NCBI GenBank assembly: GCA_019454045.1
Contig: SKCR01049645.1
Span: 62,001 to 126,000, forward strand
DNA: 64,000 nucleotides
Direction of reading: 5' to 3'
DNA from: Zanthoxylum bungeanum
Lineage: Eukaryota; Streptophyta; Magnoliopsida; Sapindales; Rutaceae
Below, piece after piece: positions 10,714-23,831 of this stretch (its first letter is position 1; each line of letters begins with the position of its first letter). The notes under the pieces were generated by a model that saw nothing but the letters and a program-made list of their open reading frames with translations, made no database searches and was not told where the DNA came from. The position numbers were made by a program, and so were the translations under genes.

Positions 10714-12731
10714 TATTGCACAGTTATGACCCATAGCGTCACTATTTGTACAGATCATGGTGTTGTTGTACAAATTAACTATGTGACAAAGGAAATTGCT
10801 CTCTTATCATTTGTGATTAGATCACCAAGATGAATAAATGATAGGAGGTCCTTATGATTAGTTCCTGGATTGAGATGATATGAGACAATATCAGTCCATG
10901 AATGATTAATCATTAAATATCCCTAGTCAGAGTATTATCGAGATTAGACATCGATAATGCGTAAAAGACTAGTATTACACTTGTGCGCGTTGTGAGGGCA
11001 TAACAACATAGTTATCATATATTTGGGTATAGGATACTCATGCAAGTGTAGTAGGAGGTTGTGTTTTACCGATGGCACGGGAAACAGCTTCGCTCTGGAA
11101 AGACCCCTCGGAATTCCCTTGGTAGTATGACTATGTGTCTATGGAAGTCCAAAATCAGGGTAGGTGTATTTGGTCTTAACCTGAGACTTGCACCGCTAAT
11201 ACTTGCGACAATCAATATACTTTGGTTTTAGGTCGTCCAGAGCTTTAACATGTTCTGTGTACGCCTCTGCTGGGTATATTGAGAATCGTAGTGTGTTAGG
11301 TGTGATGTCGAGATGGAAGTATCACTCCAGTCATAGTGGAGATGATGGTCACGTAGGATACAGTAATGGTTCTCTTATGTACTGCAGTCATCGGGATAAA
11401 ATGACTAGGTCATTTTTATCCGATATAGAGACTAGTTACCAGAGATCCGATATGTGCTTCGTATGGGGCAGCCACAATTCCAGCCCCAGGCTTTGCACGT
11501 GACATCCGATACTGGATCGAAATACGCAATAATACGTATATTATGCATGATATAGATCATTATATTCCTATAAGGATATTTCTGGAGAATTGGGTAGGCA
11601 TGGCGCTTTGCTAGAAGCCAACCTTGTCTTGTAAATCGATAAAAACGTAGTACTAGGTACTTACGTGTTCGGATAGTCCGACGATCAGATTTACTGCCAA
11701 CATATCCGGGGATCTCATGGGTCGCTTCCCGAAGATTCACCGATGACGTATGACTCACACTTTAATTAATCTGGGATTAATTAGATGAGAGAGAAAATTA
11801 ATCTGGGATTAATTGCGGAGATATTTTATCTGGGATAAAATATTAATTAAAGAGAGAAAACGATTAATTTGGAATTAATCGATAAAATAATATATTCGAT
11901 ATATTATACGAAATTGGATTTCGACACGGAATTGAAATTAGATTTTAATTCGGGCGAACGAGTTAATTTAGAATTAATTCGTTAGGGCGTGAATAGTGAT
12001 TTTGCTAGGCATAATATTTTTAATTACGTCGCAACGGAAAATTCGTTAATTTGGAATTAGCGAACCCGAGCTCGGGATTATTTGCGAGCGCATTCGCATT
12101 TTGAATTCGAGTGCGACACGCAAGTCACATCAAGCGTCAAATCATTAGTCACATCAAGCGTCAAATCACATGTCACTTTTGAGTGATGTGACAATTTGAT
12201 TGATTGATGGATTGATGGAAGTGGTTGGCAAAGCATTTATGGCTTGACTTTTGGTAAATGAATTATTTGATTTTTTGAAAATCGAAAAGGTTTATTAGAT
12301 ACACAAAAATTCATCCAACCAAAAACAACTCTTTCTCTCCTCTCTCACGCCCATTTGGGCTATTCTTCTTCTATTTTTCTGGTGGAAAAACCGTGAGTCA
12401 TGGATAAGCTTTTGATGATTTTTGTAGCAAAAATCAAGAGTGCTAGCACACATCGGAGTCTTACGAAGGTGATAGGGAAACCCACCCGTGGGGTTGGAAT
12501 ACCATTCGAGAAGCTTGGAGCTTCATGGATCACCATTGCCGATTTTGGAGAGCCAAAACAGTGGGCTGTTTTCAGTGCACTGCCGAGCACACTAGGAGGG
12601 TAGAAAATGATTTTGTTCTTCACCGCATCGCCTCAACCGATCATTGTGAGTATTCCGCAACTCCTTAATGTATTGGCACTTATGTTTTATTCTTAATAAT
12701 CGATCCTTGGGATGCTTAGACAATTCCAACA
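10714..12731 (+). repeat. 5' LTR of B2
   Basis: 2018 bp, ending ATTCCAACA. It carries the same series of short inverted repeats as B1, and a family B subtype segment with tandem 'AGTCACATCAAGCGTCAAATCA' units at about 12122-12170. Confidence 0.92.
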
Positions 12732-12732
12732 A

Positions 12733-12744
12733 TGGTATCAGAGC
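12733..12744 (+). promoter_or_regulatory. Primer-binding site of B2
   Basis: TGGTATCAGAGC immediately after the LTR matches the plant Copia site for initiator tRNA-Met. Confidence 0.9.
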
Positions 12745-15420
12745 GATTGAAAAGCATGAAACTTGATTAGGGTTAAAATTGGGTAAAAATGATTTGAGCA
12801 TGTTTTGATGAAATTGATTGTTGATATATGCTTGAATATTGATAACATGGTGTTATGCATTGTCAATTTGATGAATTTTGAATTGGAAAAATTTTCCCCA
12901 ATTGGATTAGCTTGGTCGAATCCTACAAGTGCCCTAAATGTCTTGAATTTTGATTTTTTGATTCATTGGATGAGTTGGAATCATGTTGGGAATGATGATT
13001 TAATGTTGAATTGGATTCAATTGGATTGGATTTAAAATTGGACATAAAATCCCCACAAAGCCGAGACATTATAGCATGTATATGAGTTTGATTTTTGATA
13101 AAATATGTTGGACATGTTTTGTTGTTAATTAGCATGATTAATTAGGCTAATTGATGTTTTGGAAATATTGATTTGGGTAATTAATTATGTTATGCACTTT
13201 AGTTTAATTAAATTGTGAAATTGCAATTTTTGTGATTTAATTAAATGGGCTTAAATTGGATTTGGGCATGTAATTGTTGTAAATGGGCTAATTGGGCTTG
13301 GTTGTACCAAGTTAGGGTTTAGGCTAAATTGGTTGGATCCAATTGGGCCCAAAACCGTTTCCATAAAGCCCAAATGCGACTAATGGACCTTTAATTACTT
13401 AATTGGGCCTAATGGGCCTAAATTGATTTCTAGGCTTATGGGGTTATTCCTTGATTGGGCTTTGGTTATTGGGTTTGACCCAAGTTGACCAAAAGTCCAT
13501 GCCTTAAAGAAATTAATTAAAAGCCCATTGGACTTTAATTAAATTTAATGTTGGATGTTAATCGGGCTTTGAGACCTGTAACGATTAAATTTGGAATTTA
13601 AGTCGTAAAGGTTCGTCAAATAAAGTGTAATATTTAATTTGGAATTAAATAGCGAATTAGTATTAAATACAAATTGAATTGGATTTAATTTTGTAGTGTA
13701 ATTTAATTCAAGAATTCGTACTTTGAGTACTTATTCGCAAAACGAGTTTGACTCGCGCAAAATCAAATCATTGTTTGAACATTGGATGGTCACTAATATC
13801 ATATTAATTAATTGGATTAGATTGATTGATAACATGCTTGTGTGAATACATGTTTGCGATGCATGAATAATATTTATCAGATGGATATTAGATGGGTGGG
13901 GTAATTTTGGAAATTGTTGTAATAAATTTAGAATTTATTAATTGGACCTGCGTGTCCAGCCTATTACCTCATTTCTCATTGTATTTCTCTTCTCACATAT
14001 GCCCTTTAATGTAAATGAGGTTTCTTTAGAAGTGTAGTGTAACGGGTAGAAGTAAATACTTGTGCTAGCCGGAGAGAGGAAATGGAGAGATTTGATCTAG
14101 GATCAATGTGTTAAGTATCTATCCGCATATCATTATTATTTTATTTACGCGCCTTATTATGTGTTTAGAATGCATGTTTAAGGGTGTATGATGATGAGAC
14201 CTTAACAAAGATAATAAATTGGTTGCCAATTTGCACGCGAAAAACCCTCACAAAATATTAAGCATTTTTCCTTCCATTGAGTGATTCTTACTCAAGATCC
14301 AAGACTGGCATTGGTTTGTTGGCCAAAGTCAAGACTTTTGTCCGTTGAGGATGTGTTTGAATCACGAAGGCTTGGTTCCATATTGGTGTCTTGTCCAAGT
14401 TGTGGTTTGTTGGCCAAAGTCAAGACCACTTCTTGTCCATCGACATTGATTACGAAGCTTTCCATGGTCAATGGGTCACGCTTAACTGGGATCACTAAGT
14501 TTGTTGTGCCAAAGCCAAGACTTAGTTGATTCAGAGGAAAAAGTTAGGCAATATATTTGATATATTGGCATATATAAGATATATATTTCAGACTTGGACG
14601 TCCCCCTACTGGATCTAGAATTGGATGGGATCCAATTGATCTTAGAGATCTACCTAGTTAATTATCATACAATTTGTTGGCCAAAGTCAAGATTGTGTGA
14701 TATTTAACGGGATCCTAGCCCACTAGGAAGCACAGTTTCTCGAGTACTCCATAGAGGGTTAGAGGCTCGCCGAAAAATAGTGGGAGGCAAGTATTAAGTT
14801 TGCAATATTCGTTTAGTAACTTGCCATACACGCTCAATCACAAATTATTCGTCAAATAAATTAAATGTTAGTTGGACTAATATTTAATCGTTGTTTTAAT
14901 AAACAGTTGGACTGTATTCAAACTATTCATTTATAGTTGATTATATAATTGGATTATAGTAATCAATATAATTAATTTAACAAATTAAATTATAGTTGAT
15001 TATATAGTCGGACTATAGTAATCATTATAATAAATAGTACCAAAATCGTTGATTAAATAGTTGGACTATTAGAATCAAGATAAATTGAAATATTAGTGTT
15101 TAAAACATAATCCTGGGTGAAAAATGTTTTAAACGACTTTAATTTTCGAATTGGGAATAAAATTTCAGGATGGTCCTGGAAACTAATAAGTTACTTTATT
15201 TGATAAAATAACATATTAGGCCTAAGCCCGAAGTTAAGCAAATAGTAGAGCATGATATTTGGAATATTCATGTGATGATAACTTTAGTGCTTAATCCAAT
15301 ATGCTTGCCAAATAGAGTCCTTAATTTCTGAATCAGAACTAAGGATTAGATCCTTAAATTATGATATTGAAATTGAAGGATCTTCATAAATCTATATTTA
15401 GATTTTGAAGTACTAAATTG
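12745..15420 (+). other. B2 leader with repeat-rich extra block
   Basis: Noncoding leader as in B1, with an extra block at about 14150-14700. In that block the motif TTGTTGGCCAAAGTCAAGA occurs at about 14315, 14409 and 14676, and a diverged version near 14500, with about 93 bp between the first two: a decayed tandem repeat. Short frames open on both strands in the block (plus 14281-14529, minus 14495-14292) are also open in B3. Their products resemble nothing I know. Confidence 0.65.
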
Positions 15421-18400
15421 CAATAGTAAACTCTTGGAGAGTTAATGGCTATACTCAAGGAGTCAAAGCCAAAGTTTGCAATAAGGCAAGAAGCGCAAGG
15501 CGCATATTACTTCGAGATTCTAGAAGGCCAAAGGCTTCTGGAATGTGAAAAAGGGCAAAGGCAAAATTATTATAATCTTCTAGGAAGACAAATGACATAT
15601 CCCAAAATGTCTGGCTAAATTGTGGCAAACGGGATCGCGGAAGCGTGATTGCCATTTGAAAAAAGCAGACATGAAGGAATTGAATAACGAGCAAGGTTCT
15701 GACTTCAAATATGTTTGTCATAAATATGTTCACTACTAGTATTAAAAATGGATTTTAGATACTTAGTGTGATACATAAATATGTACTCATGTGCAGAATC
15801 TGCTATGAGCAGGATACTGACTTCAGTTGAGATTGATCTGCGAATCGGAAACGGGACGAAAGTCACTGTTTTAACCGTAGAAACCTAAGTTTAGGAACTA
15901 CCCTTCGGGTGTGTACTTAAATTAGGAAACTGTTATAATGTAACTAGTTTGACTAAAAACATTATCTCTATATCGAGTATAACCCGTTGCGGGTATACCT
16001 TTATATTCTAGAACACTAAAGTGTTTTATTATATAAAGATGATATTGAGATAAACACATTAGATGTGAATAACAGTATTTATATTTTGAATATAAATAAA
16101 TCTCAAACATTTAACATGACAAAGTAATAACTCAAACTGATTTAATCAGTTGAGACTTATAAGTGGCATTGTTGTCTAGGACACAATTAAACAAGACTCG
16201 TATATCTACATTTTTGAAGAGTGGATACTAGGACATATTTGATACTATTCAAATAAAGTCTACGAATCTAGTTTATTAGGCAAAGTGCCTAAAACACTAT
16301 TTACTTGGTAAAAGTGCAAGTGCTACCGATCTGTTAGCCCTTATTCATAGTGAAGTAAGTGGGCCCATATCTAGCTAGGCTAGAGGTGGATATGAATGTT
16401 TCATGACCTTTACGGATGTGGCATCGCGTTATGGTTATGTGTTTCTTCTAAAACACAAATCGGAAACTTTTAGAGTTTCGACAAGAAATAGACAAACAGA
16501 TCGGTTAAAGTATTAAACCATCACGGTTAGACCATGATGAAAATACTTAAGCAATAAGTTTCTCATATACTTGAAAGAGTATAGTATTCTTTCAATAAGG
16601 ACTCCTCCCGGAACACGTCATCCTGACGGTATGTCCGAACGGAGAAACCGAATTTTGTTGGACATGATAAGGTTAATCATGAGTCGCTCTGAGCTACCAT
16701 TTCCTTCAACAGATACGCATTCACAGTACAAAACTTATTTTAAATAAGGTTCCAAAATCTATTTGACAGAATTCATATTAGATATGAACAGGAAAGAAAC
16801 TGGGTTTTCTCATTCCTGAAGATTTGGGTATGCTAGGCATATGTTTGGATGATACCAAACTAGAACCCAAATTGGATAAGTGCCGAGTTGTAGGTTATCA
16901 TAGGGATACCAAAGTATAGTACTTATACAACTCACAAGAGAACAATTTAATTGTTGCTCACCATGCTGTTTTCCTAAGAGGAATACCCATATGCAGTGGT
17001 AAGTGGGAGGATAGTAAAACTCGATGAAAATCAGAGTAATATTATTCCTGACACTGATTCCTTAATGGAACACAAATAGTTCATCAAGGATGTAACTATA
17101 CCAATAATCTTCAAATACACAAGAACCACGTTAGTCGGAGAGAGTCAAAAAACAACCTGAGGTATGGGTTTCTGATCTCACCTCATAAAGATGTCAATCT
17201 TATTGAGGAATACGAACTGACTACGTATGAGGAAATGATACAAGGTATCGACTCCCTATTATGGCAAAGTGCCATGATATCCGAAATGGATTCCATGTAT
17301 ACCAACTATGTTTAGATACTAGTTGTTGTACCGCAAGGCATTATGCCTATTGGTACTATATAAGTCTTCAAGGAAGAGATACATGGAAGGCAACATACCA
17401 ACGTACTAAGCTAGGCTTGTAGCGAAAAGGTATCGTTATCAACATAGTATCGATTACGACGAAACCTTTTACCTGTTACCACGGTAAATCCATTTGGATA
17501 ATGCTTGCTGATGATGCTTGTTTCATTCATGAAATATGTCAGCTGAATGCCAAAACTGCTTTCCTTAACGGAAACCTTTTGGAGGATGTTTACAACATCC
17601 TGACGGTTTTGTCGTACCATAACAAACAAACAAGGTTTGCAGGTTATTCGATCCATGTTTGGATTGAAGCAAGCATTATCGTTTTGATGTAATCATAATG
17701 GTATATGATTTAATTTAAAACGAAAATGATTCTTGTGTATATAAGAAGGTTAGTGGGAGTGCACTGACAGTGAAAGTCTTAAGTAATGATGACATGTCAT
17801 TTCTTGGAAATGATATTCCCATAAAACAATCGGCGAAAGCTTGGCTTTCATGAAAATTCTCGGTAGAATTCTTGGGAGAAACAATCTTTATTCTAGGAAT
17901 AAATATCTACTGGGATAGATTTAAAGTTGTTAACACTCTCTGAGAACTTGTACATTTAAAAATGTATGTTACCTGGTGTCTCATACGCTTTGAGCATATG
18001 GAGTCACAATCAGGCCAATCCGAGTGATAGTCACTGGATTGATGTTAAGAACATCCTTGAGTATCTTAGAGGAACTAAGGATGCTGTCTTAAAATATGGA
18101 GAAGGAGAACTTGAAGTGAGTATGATCACTGCTGCAAGTTTCCTAAACCGATAAAACGATTTTAAGTCGCTAAAAGGTACTATATAGTTTGAATAACGGA
18201 GTAGTGAACTGGAAATCTTCCAAGCAAGATACTGTTACCGAATAAACAACTAAAGTGGATTATTGCTGCAGCTGAGGCAGCAATAGAAGCCTTCTGGATT
18301 AATAACAAATCTAATTAGATTAGATATATTTCTGTTAGCAGCTGAGCTAGACTTCAGCGCATGCTAAAGAATTAATGGTCTCATCAACGATCCAAATACA

Positions 18401-18573
18401 TACTTCGACTATTCATCTGATTCGTTCGGATCATACATTGTGGCGATGTGATGATTTAATAAATCGTATCATATGATAATCATGAAAATCCGCTGACGAA
18501 AGTCTTTTCTCAGTAATTTGAGCGAACCGTACATAGTTTGGGTGTAGGACACTCGAGTGACTGGCTATAGGCC
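15421..18573 (+). pseudogene. B2 gag-pol remnant (Copia)
   Basis: Same decayed modules as B1: zinc-knuckle remnant at about 15612-15655 (LNCGKR kept, the rest frameshifted); integrase core at about 16320-16720; RT at about 17095-17930 with LNAKTAFLNGNLLEDVY; RNase H at about 17960-18570 (GVSYALSIWS, then SDSHWIDVKNILEYLRGTKD). The longest undamaged stretch is near 17966-18154. Many stops; not functional. Confidence 0.87.
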
Positions 18574-18584
18574 AAGTGGGAGAT
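18574..18584 (+). promoter_or_regulatory. Polypurine tract of B2
   Basis: AAGTGGGAGAT directly before the 3' LTR, identical to B1 and B3. Confidence 0.85.
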
Positions 18585-20612
18585 TGTTGGACAGTTATGA
18601 CCCATAGCGTCACTATTTGTACAGATCATGGTGTTGTTGTACAAATTAACTATGTGACAAAGGAAATTATTCTCTTATCATTTGTGATTAGATCATCAAG
18701 ATGAATAAATGATAGGAGGTCCTTATGATTAGTTCCTGGATTGAGATGATATGAGACAGTATCAGTCCATGAAGGATTAATCATTAAATATCCCTAGTCA
18801 GAGTATTATCGAGATTGGACATCGATAATGGGTAAAAGACTAGTATTACACTTGTGCGCGTTGTGAGGGCATAACGACATAGTTCTCATATATTTGGGTA
18901 TAAGATACTCATGCAAGTGTAGTAGGAGGTTGTGTTTTACCGATGGTACGGGAACCAGCTTCGCTCTGGATAGACCCATCGAAATTCCATTGGTAGTATG
19001 ACTATGTGTCTATGGAAGTCCGAAATCAGGGTAGGTGTATTTGTTCTTAACCTGATACTTGCACCGCTAATACTTACGACAATCAATATACTTTGGTTTT
19101 AGGTCGTCCAGGGCTTTAACAGGTTCTGTGTATGCCTCTGCTGGGTATATTGAGAATTGTAGTGTGTTGGGTGTGATGTCGAGAAGGAAGTATCACTCCA
19201 CTCATAGTGGAGATGATGGTCACGTAGGATACGGTACTGGTTCTCTTATGTACTGCAGTCATCGGGATAAAATGACTAGGTCATGTTTATCCGATATAGA
19301 GACTAGTTACCAGAGATCCGATATGTGTTTCATACGGGGTAGACACAATTCCAGCCCCAGGCCTTGCACGTGACATCCGATACTGGATCGAAATACGCAA
19401 TACTACGTATACTACGCCTGATATAGATCACTATATTCCTGTAAGGATATTTCTGGAGAATTGGGTTGGCATGGCGCTTTGCTAGAAGCCAACCTTGTCT
19501 TGTAAATCGGTAAAAATGTAGTACTAGGTACTTACGTGTTCGGATAGTCCGACGATCGGATTTACTGCCAACATATCCAGGGATCTCATGGGTCGCTTCC
19601 CGAAGATTCACCGATGACGTATGACTCTCACTTTAATTAATCTGGGATTAATTAGATGAGAGAGAAAATTAATTGGGATTAATTGCGGAGATATTTTATC
19701 TGGGATAAAATATTAATTAAAGAGAGAAAACGATTAATTTGGAATTAATCGATAAAATAATATATTCGATATATTATATGAAATTGGATTTCGACGCGGA
19801 ATTGAAATTAGATTTTAATTCGGGCGAACGAGTTAATTTAGAATTAATTCGTTAGCGATGTGAATAGTGATTTCGCTAGGCATAATCATTTAATTACGTC
19901 GCAACAGAAAATTCGTTAATTTAGAATTAGCGAACCCGAGCCCGGGATTATTTGCAAGCGCATTCGTATTTCGAATTCGAGTGCGACACGTAAGTCACAT
20001 CAAGCGTCAAATCATTAGTCACATCAAGCGTCAAATCACATGTCACTTTGAGTGATGTGACAATTTGATTGATTGATGGATTGATGGATGTGGCTGGCAA
20101 AGCATTTATGACTTGACTTTTGGTAAATCAATTTTTTATTTTTTGAAAATCAAAAAGGTGTATTAGATACACAAAAATTCATCCAACCAAAAACAACTCT
20201 CTCACTCATTTCCTTCTCTCCTCTCTCACGCCCATTTGGGCTATTCTTCTTCTGGTTTTCTGGTTGAAAAATCGTGAGTCATGGATAAGCTTTTGATGAT
20301 TTTTGTAGCAAAAATCAAGAGTGCTAGCACACATCGGAGTCTTGTGAAGGTGATAGGGAAACCCACCCGTGGGCTTTTAATACCATTCGAGAAGCTTGGA
20401 GCTTCATGGATCACCATTGCCGATTTTGGAGAGCCAAAACAGTGGGCTGTTTTCAGTGCACTGCCGAGCACACTAGGAGGGCAGAAAATGATTTTGTTCT
20501 TCACCGCATCACCTCAACCGATCATTGTGAGTATTCCGCAACTCCTCGATGTATTCACACTTATGTTTTATGCTTAATAATCGATCCTTGGGATGCTTAG
20601 ACAATTCCAACA
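18585..20612 (+). repeat. 3' LTR of B2
   Basis: 2028 bp, starts TGTTGGACAG and ends ATTCCAACA. Very similar throughout to 10714-12731, with scattered substitutions and small indels. Confidence 0.92.
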
Positions 20613-21839
20613 ATCTCTACTAACCAATTAACTTAATTAAACTAATTTAATCAAGTTTTCTTAAGTGATCTAATTAATTTTAACAATTAAAATATTAGTT
20701 CACTTATAGGTTTCAAAATTTTAGAATTCAACTAATGGACTATATGTCATTAAACCATTTAATAGATAAAAGTACGTTTTTTACTCAAAAGGTACGTGGA
20801 ATTGTATCTCGAGTGCAAACCAAAATACCGTCCATTCGGAAGCGGCTATGGAATTTATATCCGGGTTTCCATCCGATATACCAAAGAAAATAATGTACTC
20901 ATAATGTCCATTTGTTCTTAAACTTGAATTCCTAATTTTTAAACCTTTAAACCAATTAATCTTATTAATTCGTTTACATGCATCTTATATTCTAATTTAA
21001 CTTTTAAATTTACATAAAATCATATTTTATAACTTGAATATCATGCATGTCTACATGTTATGGCATGTGAAAATGCAAGAGTAGGCACCCTAGGCTATAT
21101 GACATGTTAATAAAAAATTTAAAACATATATATTTGCCCAGGTCTGGGCTGAAAACGTTCGTGTAACATTCTCTGGGCGTTCGAACGGTTTCCAGGCAGT
21201 AGAAAAACGTTTGAGTTGCGTTTGACTGGAGTTCGAACGCAATCAGTCTGGTGTCAAAACACTGGTACTTTATTTACTCCGTTCCGGAGCTTCCGGACTC
21301 CGTTTTGGTCCCCGTTTTTTTCTACGGACTCGTAACAAAATGAAGTTTCACATACATACATAAATTGCATTAACCGGGCTCTTATTTTAAAAAAAAAAAT
21401 ACTAATCTAATTAGTACAATAAATCCAAGTCATCCATTGGTCTTCAAATCTTGCTCCATGGTATGTTGTTGAGTTCTTCACGGAATAGGTTCATAATGAG
21501 TCCTTTGTGGCATCGGCTCCTCCAAGTTACAAATTGAGTTCCAAAATGGACTTATTACAAAGGAAATGAACTTACAACACTTGAAAGACTATGACCTTAT
21601 GGTCTTACATTTCCAATACTAAAAATAAGAGCCGGGAAAATTAACGATCAACTCAATACATTCATCACATGAATCAAAGTAAACATTCATCACATGAACA
21701 CTAAAAACCATTCATCTCATGAATCTAATTGTGCCTACTCATCACAACATGCATATTAATAATTTATATCTAATATAAATTATTAAAACTTAAACTTAAA
21801 CTTAAAAGAGAAAGGTTTAAGAAAACTTTTCAACCTTAA
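20613..21839 (-). other. Copia A leader, LTR-proximal part
   Basis: Continuation of the Copia A leader beyond the B2 insertion. AT-rich and noncoding. It includes ATTTTAA/TTAAAAT with spacer CAA (about 20677-20694). A less AT-rich patch lies at 21140-21330. Confidence 0.7.
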
Positions 21840-21852
21840 GCTCTTGATGCCA
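21840..21852 (-). promoter_or_regulatory. Primer-binding site of Copia A
   Basis: On the minus strand, TGGCATCAAGAGC follows the LTR end, a common variant of the Copia TGGTATCAGAGC site. Confidence 0.8.
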
Positions 21853-21854
21853 AT

Positions 21855-23831
21855 TGTAGGAAACGAATTTCCTTAGTGCGGTGGAAGTTGCTTGTGGTGG
21901 CACCGGGTCCGGTATGGATCTTCAAAATTTTCTTTGCCTTCTCCCTTTGTTGTAGTAGCCAAGATCAATCATTTGGTGTCCAACACTTGGATCAACCACT
22001 CGATCTTCTGAACTATGACTCGAAACCAACAAACTGAAGTGTGGGATTCACTCACAAAGATTAAACCTCTAAACTATTTAGAGATTTAAGATGTCACAAT
22101 GGTGTTTGGCTTTAGGAATTTCACAACACTTGTGAATGCTAGAACTCTCTCTATTTTCTCTCAAAACTTTTCTCACAACAATTGTTTGAATGAATGCAAA
22201 GTGTTAACCTTAGGAAGTGAGAGAAATGGTAGAGATTATATTCTCTTACACAAGCCAACTAACCTTGTCATTAAGCATATAATGCTTTCTTGCAATGGCC
22301 AACACAAAAATGTGAAATGTCCTACCAAAGCATAAGAAATGTTAAGCTAAAGACAATGGCTTTGTCATTAAGCATTCAATGCTTTCTTTCAATGGCAAAC
22401 ACATAAATGTGGAGGCCATACCAAAGCATAAAATGCATTAGCTAATGACAAAACTATTAGGTGTATCCAAGCCACCTAATAGACATAATTGCTTGGATGA
22501 CATGGTAAGCCATATGGCTTTGTCTCCAATGGTAAATAAAAATCAATATATTAATAATGATTTATTTACCTTCAATCATATTGTAGTAATTATCTCATAA
22601 TTATTACTAACTTGATTATCTCATAATCAAGACTTGATTATCTCATAATCAAAGAATTCTAGAAAACATTAAGTTAAACTAATTTAACATAGTTTTCATT
22701 TGTGACAATAAATATTATTAATCTTTTAATAATATATAAATAAATATAATGTGAGCATATAATTAGACAATCTAATTATATTAGGTTTGCTACAGTTAAT
22801 CGAGCTAGCACGGGGACCAAATGGACCTAAGGTTCCAAGCTCCAATAATTCCGAAATATTAATTAAACTCTTTAATCAAATATTACAAATTATTAACTCC
22901 GCGTTATTCCACTAAAAACTCAAAGTTGAACTCCCGTTACCGTAGATGGATTAAGTAAACCAAACATTTTCAGTGTCCATCGATATAGTCATTACATATG
23001 GATATAGCCCTTCACGAATATCTCATAAATATAGCCGGGTCATAAGTCCGTTAAACCCCTCTAAATATTTTGTCTCTTAAGCACTACTGATTATATAATG
23101 AACAATTAATTCATAACAATTATGAATATAAAATACTTTCTATTCGTAATAGAAAAGTTGAGCGCTCAAATTATTCAAGTCTCGAATCAACTCTTAAAAT
23201 AGATATTCATCTGCTTCTCGTAAGAATGAGTGAATTCCATATCTATGTAAAACGTTCCTAGCTACATACCAAACCATATCCCCAAAATACGTAGTTATTG
23301 GCCGGGAATGCAACACCAACCTCACCATAGTAAATCAAAGGACATAGCCTGTCATGCAGGAGTTCGTAATACACTCAAGATTAAGATCGAATCCATATAT
23401 GACCATCTATTAGATAAAATGAATTTCTTTGGTTAACAGATATTAAAAGAAATTCATATTTATCTGAGTCCAGTCCTACATGATCTTATCATACAAGGTG
23501 CCTCCATTCCCATGTCGCTACATGAACGATCCCGGATCAAGATCGTCATACAAGTGTAGAATGGACCGCAGCTATAGATAAACCACAAACAAAGAACCCT
23601 AATTGTTCGCTCTCTATGGACTATTTAGATTACTAACTTTAGACTTAAATCCTCTTTTGCATCAAACATACACTAAGTCTAAAGGTACAAGAGTAATCAA
23701 GGTAAACAAGACAACTGGACAATATACGATGTAAATCAAACAACTTTGATAAAATGAATAATGCATTTATTATTATTACAAAAATCAAATCCGTTTACAA
23801 TACATGAAACTCTAGGAAATAAATCCCAACA
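21855..23831 (-). repeat. 5' LTR of Copia A
   Basis: About 1.98 kb on the minus strand, starting TGTTGGGATTTATTTCC at 23831 and ending CGTTTCCTACA at 21855, followed by the primer-binding site. Its middle (22583-22781) is an array of inverted repeats around 3-bp spacers. Small open frames inside (for example 22099-22335) have no recognisable product. The next five bases, GTATG at 23832-23836, are the presumed target duplication; its partner is outside the window. Confidence 0.88.

Larger units (their letters stand above)
10714..20612 (+). mobile_element. Copia family B, element B2 (complete but decayed)
   Basis: About 9.9-kb LTR retrotransposon inserted in the leader of Copia A, in the same orientation as B1. 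LTRs are 2018 and 2028 bp. The left end has drifted to TATTGCACAG, the 3' LTR keeps TGTTGGACAG. The internal order is as in B1. It contains the roughly 580-bp leader block that B1 lacks and does not carry the MITE. Coding sequence is heavily interrupted. Confidence 0.92.

Noticed and set aside
22099..22335. 78-codon frame in the Copia A LTR as a gene
   Set aside because: Located inside the LTR, on the strand opposite to the element, with no recognisable product.
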